Assembly: GCA_902492855.1 (NCBI GenBank)
Contig: CABUMU010000009.1
Location: 1-26,028, forward strand
DNA from: an uncultured Collinsella sp.
Lineage (GTDB): Bacteria; Actinomycetota; Coriobacteriia; Coriobacteriales; Coriobacteriaceae
DNA: 26,028 nt
Direction of reading: 5' to 3'
The position numbers were made by a program, and so were the translations under genes. Positions 7,305 through 14,265 of the stretch are shown here, one piece after another. A model generated the notes under the pieces. The model was given only the letters and a program-made list of their open reading frames with translations, searched no databases and had not been told where the DNA came from. Position 1 is the stretch's first letter. Every line of letters begins with the position of its first letter.

Positions 7305-8228
7305 ATGGCAAACGTTCTTGTCTTTGGTCACCAGAACCCCGATAACGACGCCATCATGAGCGCCGTCGTCCTGTCCCAGCTGCTCAACCAGGTTGAGTAT
7401 GCCGGCAACACCTACGAGGCCTGCGCCCTTGGTCAGCTTCCGGCCGAGTCCGCCAAGCTGCTCGCCGACGCCGGCATCGCCGAGCCCCGCGTGATCGAGT
7501 CCGTCGAGGCCGGTCAGCTCGTCGTCCTCACCGACCACAACGAGTCCGCCCAGTCCGTCGCCGGCCTTAAGGACGCCACGGTCTTTGGCGTTGTCGATCA
7601 TCACCGCATCGGCGACTTCGAGACCGCCGGCCCGCTGCACTACATCTGCCTGCCCTGGGGCTCCAGTTGCACCATCGTCACCAAGCTCGCCGGCGTGCTC
7701 GGCGTTGAGCTTTCCGACGTTCAGGCCAAGCTGCTGCTCTCGGCCATGATGACCGACACGCTCATGCTCAAGAGCCCCACCACCACCGATGTCGACCGCG
7801 CCGTCGCCGCCAAGCTCGGCGAGCAGGTGGGCGTCGACCCGGTCAAGTTTGGCATGGAAGTCTTCCTCACCCGTCCGTCCGGCTCCTTCACCGCAGCCGA
7901 GATGGTCGGCAACGACATCAAGATGTTCGAGCCTGCCGGCAAGAAGCTGCTCATCGGCCAGTACGAGACTGTCGACAAGACCCGCGCACTCGGCATGATC
8001 GACGAGATTCGCGAGGCCATGCGCGCCTACGCCGCCGAGAAGGGTGCCGACGGCATCGTCCTGTGCATCACTGACATCATGGAGGAGGGCTCGCAGGTCC
8101 TGCTCGAGGGCGAGACCGAGGCTGCTCAGAAGGGCCTGGGCATTGCTGACGAGCACGACGGCGTCTGGATGCCGGGCGTCCTCTCCCGTAAGAAGCAGGT
8201 CGCTGCCCCCATCATGGCCGCCTGCTAG
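7305..8228 (+). CDS. ppaC: Manganese-dependent (family II) inorganic pyrophosphatase
   Basis: Cleaves pyrophosphate to two phosphates, pulling biosynthetic reactions forward. The 307-residue protein is a DHH-superfamily family II enzyme: metal ligands H9, D13 and D15 in GHQNPDNDAI, D77 in LTDHNE, D98-H99-H100 in VVDHH, D151 in MMTDTLML, and the C-terminal substrate-binding SRKKQ. There is no CBS/DRTGG insert, so it is the plain, non-nucleotide-regulated form. The start has GGAGG about 8 nt upstream. It is followed directly by an intrinsic terminator and is probably transcribed alone. Confidence 0.97.
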   Translation: MANVLVFGHQNPDNDAIMSAVVLSQLLNQVEYAGNTYEACALGQLPAESAKLLADAGIAEPRVIESVEAGQLVVLTDHNESAQSVAGLKDATVFGVVDHHRIGDFETAGPLHYICLPWGSSCTIVTKLAGVLGVELSDVQAKLLLSAMMTDTLMLKSPTTTDVDRAVAAKLGEQVGVDPVKFGMEVFLTRPSGSFTAAEMVGNDIKMFEPAGKKLLIGQYETVDKTRALGMIDEIREAMRAYAAEKGADGIVLCITDIMEEGSQVLLEGETEAAQKGLGIADEHDGVWMPGVLSRKKQVAAPIMAAC

Positions 8229-8248
8229 GTTTAGTTGACCAAACGCTA

Positions 8249-8288
8249 CGACCGGATCGCGGACGCCCCGCGCTCCGGTCGTTTTTTT
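8249..8288 (+). terminator. Intrinsic terminator of ppaC
   Basis: CGACCGGA (8249-8256) pairs with TCCGGTCG (8274-8281), extended by GC pairs inside, and is followed by seven T (8282-8288). It is 20 bp past the ppaC stop. Confidence 0.92.
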
Positions 8289-8315
8289 GTGCACGGCGCC
8301 GCGTCGTCTCTTGGA

Positions 8316-8380
8316 CAGGCGTGCCCGTGCCGTTGAGCAAATAATGTTCAACCTGTGGTTCCGCTTTTCGGCCACGCCTG
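8316..8380 (+). promoter_or_regulatory. Branched RNA structure in the nhaA leader (candidate)
   Basis: CAGGCGTG (8316-8323) pairs with CACGCCTG (8373-8380). Enclosed are a 7-bp stem with AAATAAT loop (GTTGAGC 8332-8338 / GTTCAAC 8346-8352, one G-U) and a short stem CCG (8361-8363) / CGG (8369-8371) with flanking GG/CC. This gives a three-way-junction shape. It lies between the ppaC terminator and a second terminator at 8428-8463 that precedes nhaA. It could be the sensor part of an attenuator or a small RNA. No known riboswitch consensus was matched, and no clear promoter for it was seen. Confidence 0.4.
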
Positions 8381-8427
8381 CGTGCTTGTCGTGCAGGGTA
8401 GGCTAGATGCAAGCGTAATACGTTAGA

Positions 8428-8463
8428 GCGCGGCGCCGCCACTTGGGCGGGCCGTGCTTTTTT
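8428..8463 (+). terminator. Intrinsic terminator / attenuator upstream of nhaA
   Basis: GCGCGGC (8428-8434) pairs with GCCGTGC (8451-8457, one G-U) and CCGCC (8436-8440) with GGCGG (8446-8450); six T follow (8458-8463). Since ppaC already has its own terminator, this one must end a separate RNA or act as an attenuator for nhaA, whose start is 33 nt further on. A second small hairpin (ACGGGA 8467-8472 / TCCCGT 8477-8482) sits 1 nt before the nhaA ribosome site, and CCGCCC at 8491-8496 could compete for GGGCGG at 8445-8450. Confidence 0.7.
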
Positions 8464-8496
8464 AAGACGGGAGCTTTCCCGTGAAAGGAGCCGCCC

Positions 8497-9855
8497 ATGG
8501 CAGCAACTGAGCAGCTGTTCAACGTTCGTGAGCGCAAGCGTTTTGAGCGCCACGACATCTGGGAGCGCATCGCCGAGAACGGCACGATTTCCGCCGCCGT
8601 CATGGTCCTCGCCGCCATCGCCGCCGTCATTTGCGCCAATACCGATGCCTACGAGGCCATCCATCACTTTTTGGAGACCCCGCTGTATGTGGGTCTGGGC
8701 AACCTTACGGCCGGTCTCACCGTCGAGCTATTCGTCAACGACTTCCTCATGGCGATTTTCTTTTTGCTGGTGGGCATTGAGCTCAAGTATGAGATGACGG
8801 TCGGCGAGCTCAAAAACCCGCGCCAGGCCATGCTTCCCATGCTGGCGGCCGTGGGCGGCGTCGTTGTTCCCGCCTGCATCTATCTGATCTTTAACCATGC
8901 CGGCGCGCACAACGGCTGGGCCATCCCCATGGCAACCGATATTGCCTTTGCGCTGGGCGTGCTGTCGCTTTTGGGCAACCGTGTGCCCAACGGCGTGCGC
9001 GTGTTCTTCTCGACGCTCGCCATCGCCGACGACCTCATCTCCATCGCCGCCATCGCCATCTTCTACGGTCAGAGCCCCAATCCGTTTTGGTTGGGCGCCG
9101 CCGCGCTTGTGACCTGCGCGCTCGTGTGGCTCAACAAGACGCAGCATTACCGCCTTGCCCCGTATTCGGTACTGGGCCTGCTGTTGTGGTTCTGCATGTT
9201 CAAGAGCGGCGTACATGCCACGCTTGCTGGCGTCATCTTGGCCTTTACCATCCCGGCCAAGTGCGGTGTTAAGCTCGACAGCCTTACCGATTGGTTGGGG
9301 GAGTGCCTGCCGCTGCTCGATGACCGCTACGACGACGAGGCGCACATCCTGGGCCAGCATGACTTTACCGTCTCGACCACCAAGGTCGAGCGCGTCATGC
9401 ACCGCGTGACCCCGCCGCTCATCCGCATGGAGCGTCTGATCTCCACGCCGGTCAACTTTGTGATTCTGCCGATCTTTGCGTTCGTGAACGCACAGGTTCG
9501 CCTAGTGGGCGTGGACATGAGCACGCTACTCACCGACCCGGTGACGCTCGGCGTGTACTTTGGCATGCTGCTGGGCAAGCCGATCGGTATCTTTGGCATG
9601 ACGTTTGCCCTGGTTAAGCTCAAGATCTCCGAGCTGTCGCGCAATGTCAACTGGCACATGATTGCCGGTGTGGGCATTCTGGGCGGTATCGGCTTTACCA
9701 TGTCGATCCTCATCAGCGGCCTTGCCTTCCCGACGGCCCAGTTTGAGGTTCTGGCCGCCAAGGCCGCTATTCTTGCCGGCTCTGTCACCGCGGCCGTACT
9801 TGGCATGATCTACATGAGTGTGATCTGCAAACACCCCGCGCCCAAGGACGAGTAA
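8497..9855 (+). CDS. nhaA: Na+/H+ antiporter NhaA
   Basis: Inner-membrane antiporter that expels Na+ (or Li+) in exchange for protons, for salt and alkaline-pH homeostasis. The protein has 452 residues against about 390 in E. coli. It keeps the paired aspartates D178-D179 in LAIADDLISI (E. coli D163-D164) and D148 in MATDIAFALGVL (E. coli D133). The extra length is in a hydrophilic stretch of about 50 residues near residues 265-315 (LLDDRYDDEAHILGQHDF region) and at the ends; this middle insert is common in actinobacterial and related NhaA proteins. The start is set by AAAGGAG 6 nt upstream. It is preceded by a structured leader with a terminator, so expression may be controlled at the RNA level. 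Confidence 0.96.
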   Translation: MAATEQLFNVRERKRFERHDIWERIAENGTISAAVMVLAAIAAVICANTDAYEAIHHFLETPLYVGLGNLTAGLTVELFVNDFLMAIFFLLVGIELKYEMTVGELKNPRQAMLPMLAAVGGVVVPACIYLIFNHAGAHNGWAIPMATDIAFALGVLSLLGNRVPNGVRVFFSTLAIADDLISIAAIAIFYGQSPNPFWLGAAALVTCALVWLNKTQHYRLAPYSVLGLLLWFCMFKSGVHATLAGVILAFTIPAKCGVKLDSLTDWLGECLPLLDDRYDDEAHILGQHDFTVSTTKVERVMHRVTPPLIRMERLISTPVNFVILPIFAFVNAQVRLVGVDMSTLLTDPVTLGVYFGMLLGKPIGIFGMTFALVKLKISELSRNVNWHMIAGVGILGGIGFTMSILISGLAFPTAQFEVLAAKAAILAGSVTAAVLGMIYMSVICKHPAPKDE

Positions 9856-9940
9856 GAGCGCGAAAACCGGCTCCAGAACCGATTCGGGCGCGTTCAAAAT
9901 GCGGATTCGGGTGGTGCTTGCCGCCTGCCAGACACGCCAG

Positions 9941-10169
9941 TGGTCAAAAAACGCCGTTTGTGAGTACTGTCACAAACGGCGTTTCATTTTAGGTGCGGAA
10001 AATAATGAACAAAGTTATAAGAACTGTACGTTAATGAGTGACCATCGACTTCCAATTTGGCGCTAGCTGACGGTGATTGGGGAGTTTCAAGTCGAGTTTT
10101 GCCGATTTCGACCAAGAATCGCTGCTACTAAAAGGGTAACAGTACTCATATTTGCCCTTTTTTGGCCAC
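9941..10169. repeat. 229-bp element with inverted ends, copy 1
   Basis: The right end (10122-10169) matches the right end of the element at 25729-25946 at 42 of 48 positions. The left end carries the same core in inverse orientation (GAGTACTGTCAC, 9961-9972) and the same outer TGG-C-AAAAAA. An internal AT-rich block (9998-10025) matches 25817-25844 at about 22 of 28 positions. It fills most of the 373-bp gap between nhaA and the next gene, and no reading frame in it is credible. It looks like a non-autonomous mobile repeat or a repeated structured RNA. Confidence 0.75.
9949..9984 (+). terminator. Perfect 14-bp hairpin after nhaA
   Basis: AAACGCCGTTTGTG (9949-9962) and CACAAACGGCGTTT (9971-9984) are exact complements around an 8-nt loop AGTACTGT. 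CATTTTA follows, and an A-run precedes the stem, so it could end transcripts from either side. The loop is part of the repeat core, so here the left end of the element seems to have become the nhaA terminator. Confidence 0.6.
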
Positions 10170-10173
10170 AAGC

Positions 10174-10230
10174 CCTAAAACAAGCCTCGCCAAGGTCGGG
10201 AAACGGGCCAAATCGCCGGCCTCGAGGCTT
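10174..10230 (-). terminator. Terminator of the small minus-strand gene, overlapping its stop
   Basis: AAGCCTCG (10182-10189) pairs with CGAGGCTT (10223-10230), with an inner GGTCGG/CCGGCC stem. On the minus strand the hairpin is followed by TGTTTTA. The first arm overlaps the stop codon of the 84-residue gene, giving very tight termination. Confidence 0.65.
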
Positions 10231-10483
10231 ATTCCACGGTGCCGTAGATGGCGCCCCAGCCGTGGGCGGCCAAGGCGGAGTTGAGCTGGTCGCAAAGTGA
10301 CTGGCGGTCGTAATAGCCGGGCGGTAGCAGGTTGACGATTTCCATGAGATCGGGTGCCAGGTCCAAGATTTCGGCCTGTACGATCAGATCCAGACGGTCG
10401 ATGGCGTGGCGGTCGTAAAACAGTCCATCGACCAGGCGCTGCAGGTCGCCGAATTCCTCGGCCTGGAACGATCCGTACTCCAT
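10229..10483 (-). CDS. Small acidic protein of unknown function
   Basis: An 84-residue protein that I do not recognise. It is acidic, mostly helical in appearance, with an LPPGYYDRQSLCDQLNSALAAHGWG segment in its second half and no membrane segment, signal peptide or metal motif. It is very probably real: a strong AAGGAGG ribosome site lies 6 nt before the ATG, and a hairpin terminator overlaps the stop. It is divergent from the aminotransferase gene, with 149 bp between the two starts. No function can be inferred from the neighbours. Confidence 0.75.
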   Translation of the reverse strand: MEYGSFQAEEFGDLQRLVDGLFYDRHAIDRLDLIVQAEILDLAPDLMEIVNLLPPGYYDRQSLCDQLNSALAAHGWGAIYGTVE

Positions 10484-10585
10484 AGTGCCTCCTTGGGCGC
10501 TTCACGCCGGCATGCGCGGCGATTCGTAATTCATTGCGATGGACTTAATCTATCACGGCTTCATACCGTTGCGGCGGTGGCGGTC

Positions 10586-10591
10586 TATACT
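10586..10591 (+). promoter_or_regulatory. Possible -10 element for the aminotransferase gene
   Basis: TATACT lies 42 bp before the aminotransferase start in the divergent spacer. No good -35 was found at the usual distance. The same TATACT string precedes the tatA gene (12376-12381). Confidence 0.35.
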
Positions 10592-10632
10592 TAGACGAAC
10601 TGCAACGTACCGCTTCGCGAAAGGTCGCACCC

Positions 10633-11937
10633 ATGCAGACGATCTACCAGAAGATGGAAACCACCGAACTCGATGCCGCCATCGAGGCGCTCAAAGCCGA
10701 GGTCGCCGAGGTCAAGGCCAAGGGCCTGGCGCTCGACATGGCCCGCGGCAAGCCGTCGCCCTCCCAAGTGGACATCTCTCGACCCATGCTCGATATCCTC
10801 AATGCCGATGCCGATCTGCACGACGGCAACGTCGACTGTTCCAACTACGGCTGCTTTGAGGGCATTCCCTCGGCACGCAAGCTAGCGGGGGAGTTCCTGG
10901 GTTGCCCCGCCGAGCAGACGCTCGTGCTGGGTTCGTCGAGCCTGCTGATCGAGCACGATATCGCCGGTATGTTCTGGCGTTGCGGCTCGTGCGGCAACGA
11001 GCCCTGGGAGGCTTACGAGGCAGCGCACGACGGCAAGAAGGTCAAGTTTCTGTGCCCTGTTCCCGGCTACGACCGCCACTTTGGCATCACCGCCGATCTG
11101 GGTATCGAGAACGTCCCCGTCGCGATGACCGACAACGGCCCCGACATGGACGAGGTCGAGCGCCTCGTCGCCGCCGACGATTCCATCAAGGGCATCTGGT
11201 GCGTGCCCAAGTATTCCAACCCCACGGGCATCACCTTTAGCGAGGACACTGTGCGCCGCCTGGTTGAGATGCCCACGGCCGCACCCGATTTCCGCATCTT
11301 CTGGGACAACGCCTACTGCGTGCACGACCTGTACGACGAGACCGACGAGCTCGCAAACATCTTTGACCTCGCTCGCGCGGCGGGCACCGAGGACCGCGTG
11401 GTGGCATTTGCCTCGACGTCCAAGATCACCTTCCCGGGCGCCGGTATCGGCTTTATCGGTGCGAGCCCCGCGGTCATCGCCGAGTTCTCCAAGCGCCTGA
11501 AGGCCGGCCTCATCAGCGCCGACAAGCTCAACCAGCTGCGTCACGTGCGCTTCCTTCCCACCATCGAGGCGGTCAAGGAGCACATGAAAAAGCATGCCGA
11601 GTTTTTGCGTCCGCGCTTTGAGGCCGTTGAGCGCAAGCTCACCGAGGGCCTGGGCGGCACGGGCTGCGCCACCTGGACGCATCCCCGCGGCGGCTACTTT
11701 GTAAGCTTCGATGGTCCCGAGGGCTCGGCCCAAAAGGTCGCCGCGCTGTGCGCCGACCTGGGCGTCAAGCTCACGCCGGCCGGTGCTACCTGGCCCTATG
11801 GCAAGGATCCGCGCGATACCAACATCCGCATCGCGCCGAGCTATCCCACGGTCGAGGACCTGGAGGCCGCGCTCGATGTGCTGGTGCTGGCCGTCAAGCT
11901 CGTCGCTGCCGAGCTTGCGCGTGCCGAGCGCGCCTAA
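10633..11937 (+). CDS. aspT: PLP-dependent aspartate aminotransferase, corynebacterial AspT type
   Basis: Transfers the amino group between aspartate/glutamate and 2-oxo acids, feeding amino-acid and TCA-linked metabolism. The 434 residues follow the fold-type I pattern of the Corynebacterium glutamicum AspT group: LDMARGKPSP near the N terminus, NYG, CPVPGYDRHFGIT, PKYSNPTG, the substrate-domain WDNAY, and the PLP lysine in STSKITFPGAG. This branch differs in sequence from E. coli AspC and Thermus AspAT, and automated annotation often calls it only 'class I/II aminotransferase'. The start ATG has AAAGG about 9 nt upstream; an in-frame ATG 21 nt on has no better site. Its substrate range has not been shown here, so related amino-acid transaminase activity is possible. 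Confidence 0.88.
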   Translation: MQTIYQKMETTELDAAIEALKAEVAEVKAKGLALDMARGKPSPSQVDISRPMLDILNADADLHDGNVDCSNYGCFEGIPSARKLAGEFLGCPAEQTLVLGSSSLLIEHDIAGMFWRCGSCGNEPWEAYEAAHDGKKVKFLCPVPGYDRHFGITADLGIENVPVAMTDNGPDMDEVERLVAADDSIKGIWCVPKYSNPTGITFSEDTVRRLVEMPTAAPDFRIFWDNAYCVHDLYDETDELANIFDLARAAGTEDRVVAFASTSKITFPGAGIGFIGASPAVIAEFSKRLKAGLISADKLNQLRHVRFLPTIEAVKEHMKKHAEFLRPRFEAVERKLTEGLGGTGCATWTHPRGGYFVSFDGPEGSAQKVAALCADLGVKLTPAGATWPYGKDPRDTNIRIAPSYPTVEDLEAALDVLVLAVKLVAAELARAERA

Positions 11938-11988
11938 CGCGCGGCTTCCAGTACTATCCGCACTTTCGATACGTAAAGGAGCGTATAC

Positions 11989-12303
11989 ATGGATTTGGGT
12001 ATTTCCACCAACCCCACGCCAGAGCTCTACACCATTAAGGTAACCGGCGAGATCGATATCTCTAACGCCGATAGCCTGCGTAATGCCATCGACCTGGCGC
12101 TCGAGCAGCCCACTGAGGCCGTTGAGCTCGATTTTGCCCAGGTGAGCTACATCGATTCGACGGGCATTGGCGTGCTCGTGGGCGCCGCGCACCACGCGGT
12201 CGACCACGGCAAGCGCTTTAGCTGCACCAATGTGCAGCCCCCGGTGATGCGCGTGGTCCAGCTGTTGGGTGTCGACCAGGAGATTTCGATCACCGCTGCA
12301 TAA
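11989..12303 (+). CDS. STAS-domain protein (anti-sigma factor antagonist-like)
   Basis: A 104-residue single-domain STAS protein, the size of SpoIIAA/RsbV. The conserved loop YIDSTGIGVL contains S57, the equivalent of the serine phosphorylated by an anti-sigma kinase. In known systems the unphosphorylated form binds the kinase and frees a sigma factor. No RsbW-like kinase, phosphatase or sigma factor is adjacent, so it is an orphan here and its partner must be elsewhere. It follows aspT after 51 bp with its own AAAGGAG site, so co-transcription is possible. The ribosome site lies in the loop of a small ATACG/CGTAT hairpin. Confidence 0.88.
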   Translation: MDLGISTNPTPELYTIKVTGEIDISNADSLRNAIDLALEQPTEAVELDFAQVSYIDSTGIGVLVGAAHHAVDHGKRFSCTNVQPPVMRVVQLLGVDQEISITAA

Positions 12304-12347
12304 TCTTTGCCCCCAAAAGGGCGTGCCGTTTGGCATATGTTTGTGAT

Positions 12348-12381
12348 GCGCTCGGACGTTTTGGCGTCCGGGCGCTATACT
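12348..12381 (+). promoter_or_regulatory. Hairpin abutting a TATACT promoter element before tatA
   Basis: An 11-bp stem (12348-12358 with 12365-12375, one G-U, TTTTGG loop) ends at the base before TATACT (12376-12381). The hairpin may end the STAS transcript although it lacks a T-run, while TATACT is a candidate -10 for the tat-hyp operon. The matching -35 is weak. Confidence 0.4.
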
Positions 12382-12456
12382 TGACCGAATGAATAGACGA
12401 GTTCCGGCCGAATGGCGCGGTGCGGGCTCGACTCACATCGAGCCTTGGAGGTATGT

Positions 12457-13056
12457 GTGTTTGGTATTGGAGAGGGTGAGCTCGCGATCATCGTGGTCTT
12501 CGGCTTTTTGCTGTTTGGCCCGGATAAGCTCCCACAGATGGGCCGCACGATCGGCCGTGCCATCCGTCAGTTCCGCGAGACGCAGGAAAAGATGACGGCC
12601 GTTGTTCAGTCCGAGATTATCGATCCGGTAAGTGAGGCCGCTTCGGCACCGGTCAAGCCCAAGAAGACTGCCGTCGATGACGATTCCGATGCAGACGAGG
12701 ATGCCGTCGAGACGGCTGCGCCCGCAAAGAAGGAGACCTTTGCCGAGCGCCGTGCCCGCCTTGCCGCCGAGAAGGCCGCGAGCGAGGCTGCCGCCGAGGG
12801 CGAGGGTGCTGCTGAGGAGTCCGAGGCCGAGGGCGCCGAGCCTGCCGCTGCCGCCGAGCCTGTCGTCGAGCCCGAGCCTGCTGCAGAGCCAGAGTCCGAG
12901 CCCGAGCCGGCAGAGCCCACGACGGCTGACCTCTACGCCCGTCGTCCCCGCAAGCGCAAGGCCGTCGTCGACCAGCTCGCTCGCGAGCTCGAGGCCGAGG
13001 ACGAGGCCGTTGCCGAGGCTGCCACCGCCGACGCCTCGAAGGGAGGCGATGAGTAA
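12457..13056 (+). CDS. tatA: Sec-independent translocase TatA/TatB-family protein
   Basis: Pore-forming or docking subunit of the twin-arginine translocase, which exports folded proteins. The N terminus is the family signature: a short membrane helix (about residues 5-21), the GPDKLP hinge, then an amphipathic helix (TIGRAIRQFRETQ). The remaining 140 or so residues are a long Glu/Ala/Pro-rich acidic tail ending in a mixed-charge segment; this is much longer than most TatA tails. The start chosen is GTG 12457 with GGAGG 5 nt upstream, giving 199 residues beginning at FGIGEGELA; an upstream in-frame ATG at 12412 would add residues unlike the family. Only one TatA/B gene is present, so it may serve both roles. 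The tatC start overlaps its stop by 1 bp. Confidence 0.9.
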   Translation: MFGIGEGELAIIVVFGFLLFGPDKLPQMGRTIGRAIRQFRETQEKMTAVVQSEIIDPVSEAASAPVKPKKTAVDDDSDADEDAVETAAPAKKETFAERRARLAAEKAASEAAAEGEGAAEESEAEGAEPAAAAEPVVEPEPAAEPESEPEPAEPTTADLYARRPRKRKAVVDQLARELEAEDEAVAEAATADASKGGDE

Positions 13057-13847
13057 TGCCTATCGGACCTGCGCGCATGCCGCTCTTCGATCACCTGGGA
13101 GAGCTCCGTCGCCGCCTGACTATCGTGGTCGTGTCGGTGTTTGCCGCCGCCATCGTGCTGTATTTCGCCACGCCCGTGGTGCTCGACATCCTGGAAGACC
13201 CCATCCGCTCCTTTGTGCCGGACGGTAAGTTCTACATCACCACCACGCTCGGCGGCTTTGGCCTGCGCTTCTCGCTGGCCATCAAGATGGCCGTGGTCAT
13301 GTGCACGCCCATGATCATCTGGCAGATTCTGGCATTTTTCCTGCCGGCACTGCGTCCCAACGAGCGCAAGTGGGTTGTGCCTACGGTGCTCGCCTCGACG
13401 GTGCTGTTCTTCCTGGGCGCAATCTTTTGCTACTTCATCATTATCCCGGCAGGCTTTGAGTGGCTCATCGGCGAGACCTCTGCCGTCGCAACCGCGCTGC
13501 CCGACCTGGAGAACTACGTCAACATGGAGCTGCTCTTTATGATCGGCTTTGGTGTGGCGTTTGAGCTGCCGCTCATCATCTTCTACCTGTCCGTCTTCCA
13601 CATCGTGTCCTACGCGGCCTTCCGCGGCGCCTGGCGCTACGTGTACGTGGGCCTGCTTGTGGGCTCGGCTGTGATTACGCCCGACGGCTCGCCCGTTACG
13701 CTGGGCCTCATGTATGGTGCCCTGCTCTCGCTCTACGAGATTTCGCTCGCCATTGCCCGCGTGGTCATTACCGCGCGCGAGGGCAAGGAGGGCTTGTTTG
13801 TGAGCCGTCTGGACCTGTTCTCGGACGATGAGGACGACGAGGAGTAA
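13056..13847 (+). CDS. tatC: Sec-independent translocase TatC
   Basis: Polytopic receptor that recognises twin-arginine signal peptides. 263 residues with six hydrophobic segments. Conserved features are the N-terminal HLGELRRRL (E16, signal-binding), FLPALRPNERK in the first cytoplasmic loop, and the membrane Glu in FGVAFELPL, which falls at E170 exactly as in E. coli. It ends in an acidic DDEDDEE tail. The start overlaps the tatA stop (TAATG) and uses GGGAGG inside tatA, so the two are translationally coupled. hypA begins 6 bp after its stop. Confidence 0.96.
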   Translation: MPIGPARMPLFDHLGELRRRLTIVVVSVFAAAIVLYFATPVVLDILEDPIRSFVPDGKFYITTTLGGFGLRFSLAIKMAVVMCTPMIIWQILAFFLPALRPNERKWVVPTVLASTVLFFLGAIFCYFIIIPAGFEWLIGETSAVATALPDLENYVNMELLFMIGFGVAFELPLIIFYLSVFHIVSYAAFRGAWRYVYVGLLVGSAVITPDGSPVTLGLMYGALLSLYEISLAIARVVITAREGKEGLFVSRLDLFSDDEDDEE

Positions 13848-13853
13848 ATCGGT

Positions 13854-14210
13854 ATGCACGAGGTTGGCATTGTCAACGGCATACTCGATACAGTGATTCG
13901 CGCGGCGCGTGGGGCGGGGGCCTCGCGCGCCGTTTTGGTAACGCTGCGTATCGGGGATATGACCGAAGTTGTGCGCGAGGCGCTCGACTTTGCGTGGGAG
14001 ACATTTCGCGATGAGGACCCGCTCACGCGAGGCTGCGAGCTTGCCGTGGAGGAAGTCCATCCACAAAGCGAGTGTCTGGACTGCGGGGAGGTCTTTGAGC
14101 ACGATCGCTTCCATTGCCGCTGTCCCCAATGTGGCGGCGCCAACGTGCGTCTGCTGCACGGCCGCGAGCTCGACATCGCAAGTATCGAAATCGAAACCCC
14201 CGACGATTAG
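13854..14210 (+). CDS. hypA: Hydrogenase nickel-insertion accessory protein HypA
   Basis: Nickel and zinc metallochaperone that works with HypB to load nickel into [NiFe]-hydrogenase (in some species also urease). 118 residues. The N-terminal M1-H2-E3 nickel motif is intact. Zinc-site cysteines are C74 and C77 (CLDC) and C90 and C93 (CPQC), with an additional C88. The ATG lies 6 bp past tatC, with GGAG supplied by the end of tatC. The position directly after tatC suggests one operon tatA-tatC-hypA-hypB. No hydrogenase structural gene or other hyp gene is present in the window. Confidence 0.95.
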   Translation: MHEVGIVNGILDTVIRAARGAGASRAVLVTLRIGDMTEVVREALDFAWETFRDEDPLTRGCELAVEEVHPQSECLDCGEVFEHDRFHCRCPQCGGANVRLLHGRELDIASIEIETPDD

Positions 14211-14265
14211 CCCGCTAGCCATCTGGTGATGGGGTATAAAGGGGCCAAAGTAAGGAGCGCTAAGT

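Noticed and set aside
8289..8496. Known Li+ or Na+ riboswitch upstream of nhaA
   Set aside because: A structured leader is visible, but I could not match it to the published consensus, so it is reported only as an unclassified candidate.
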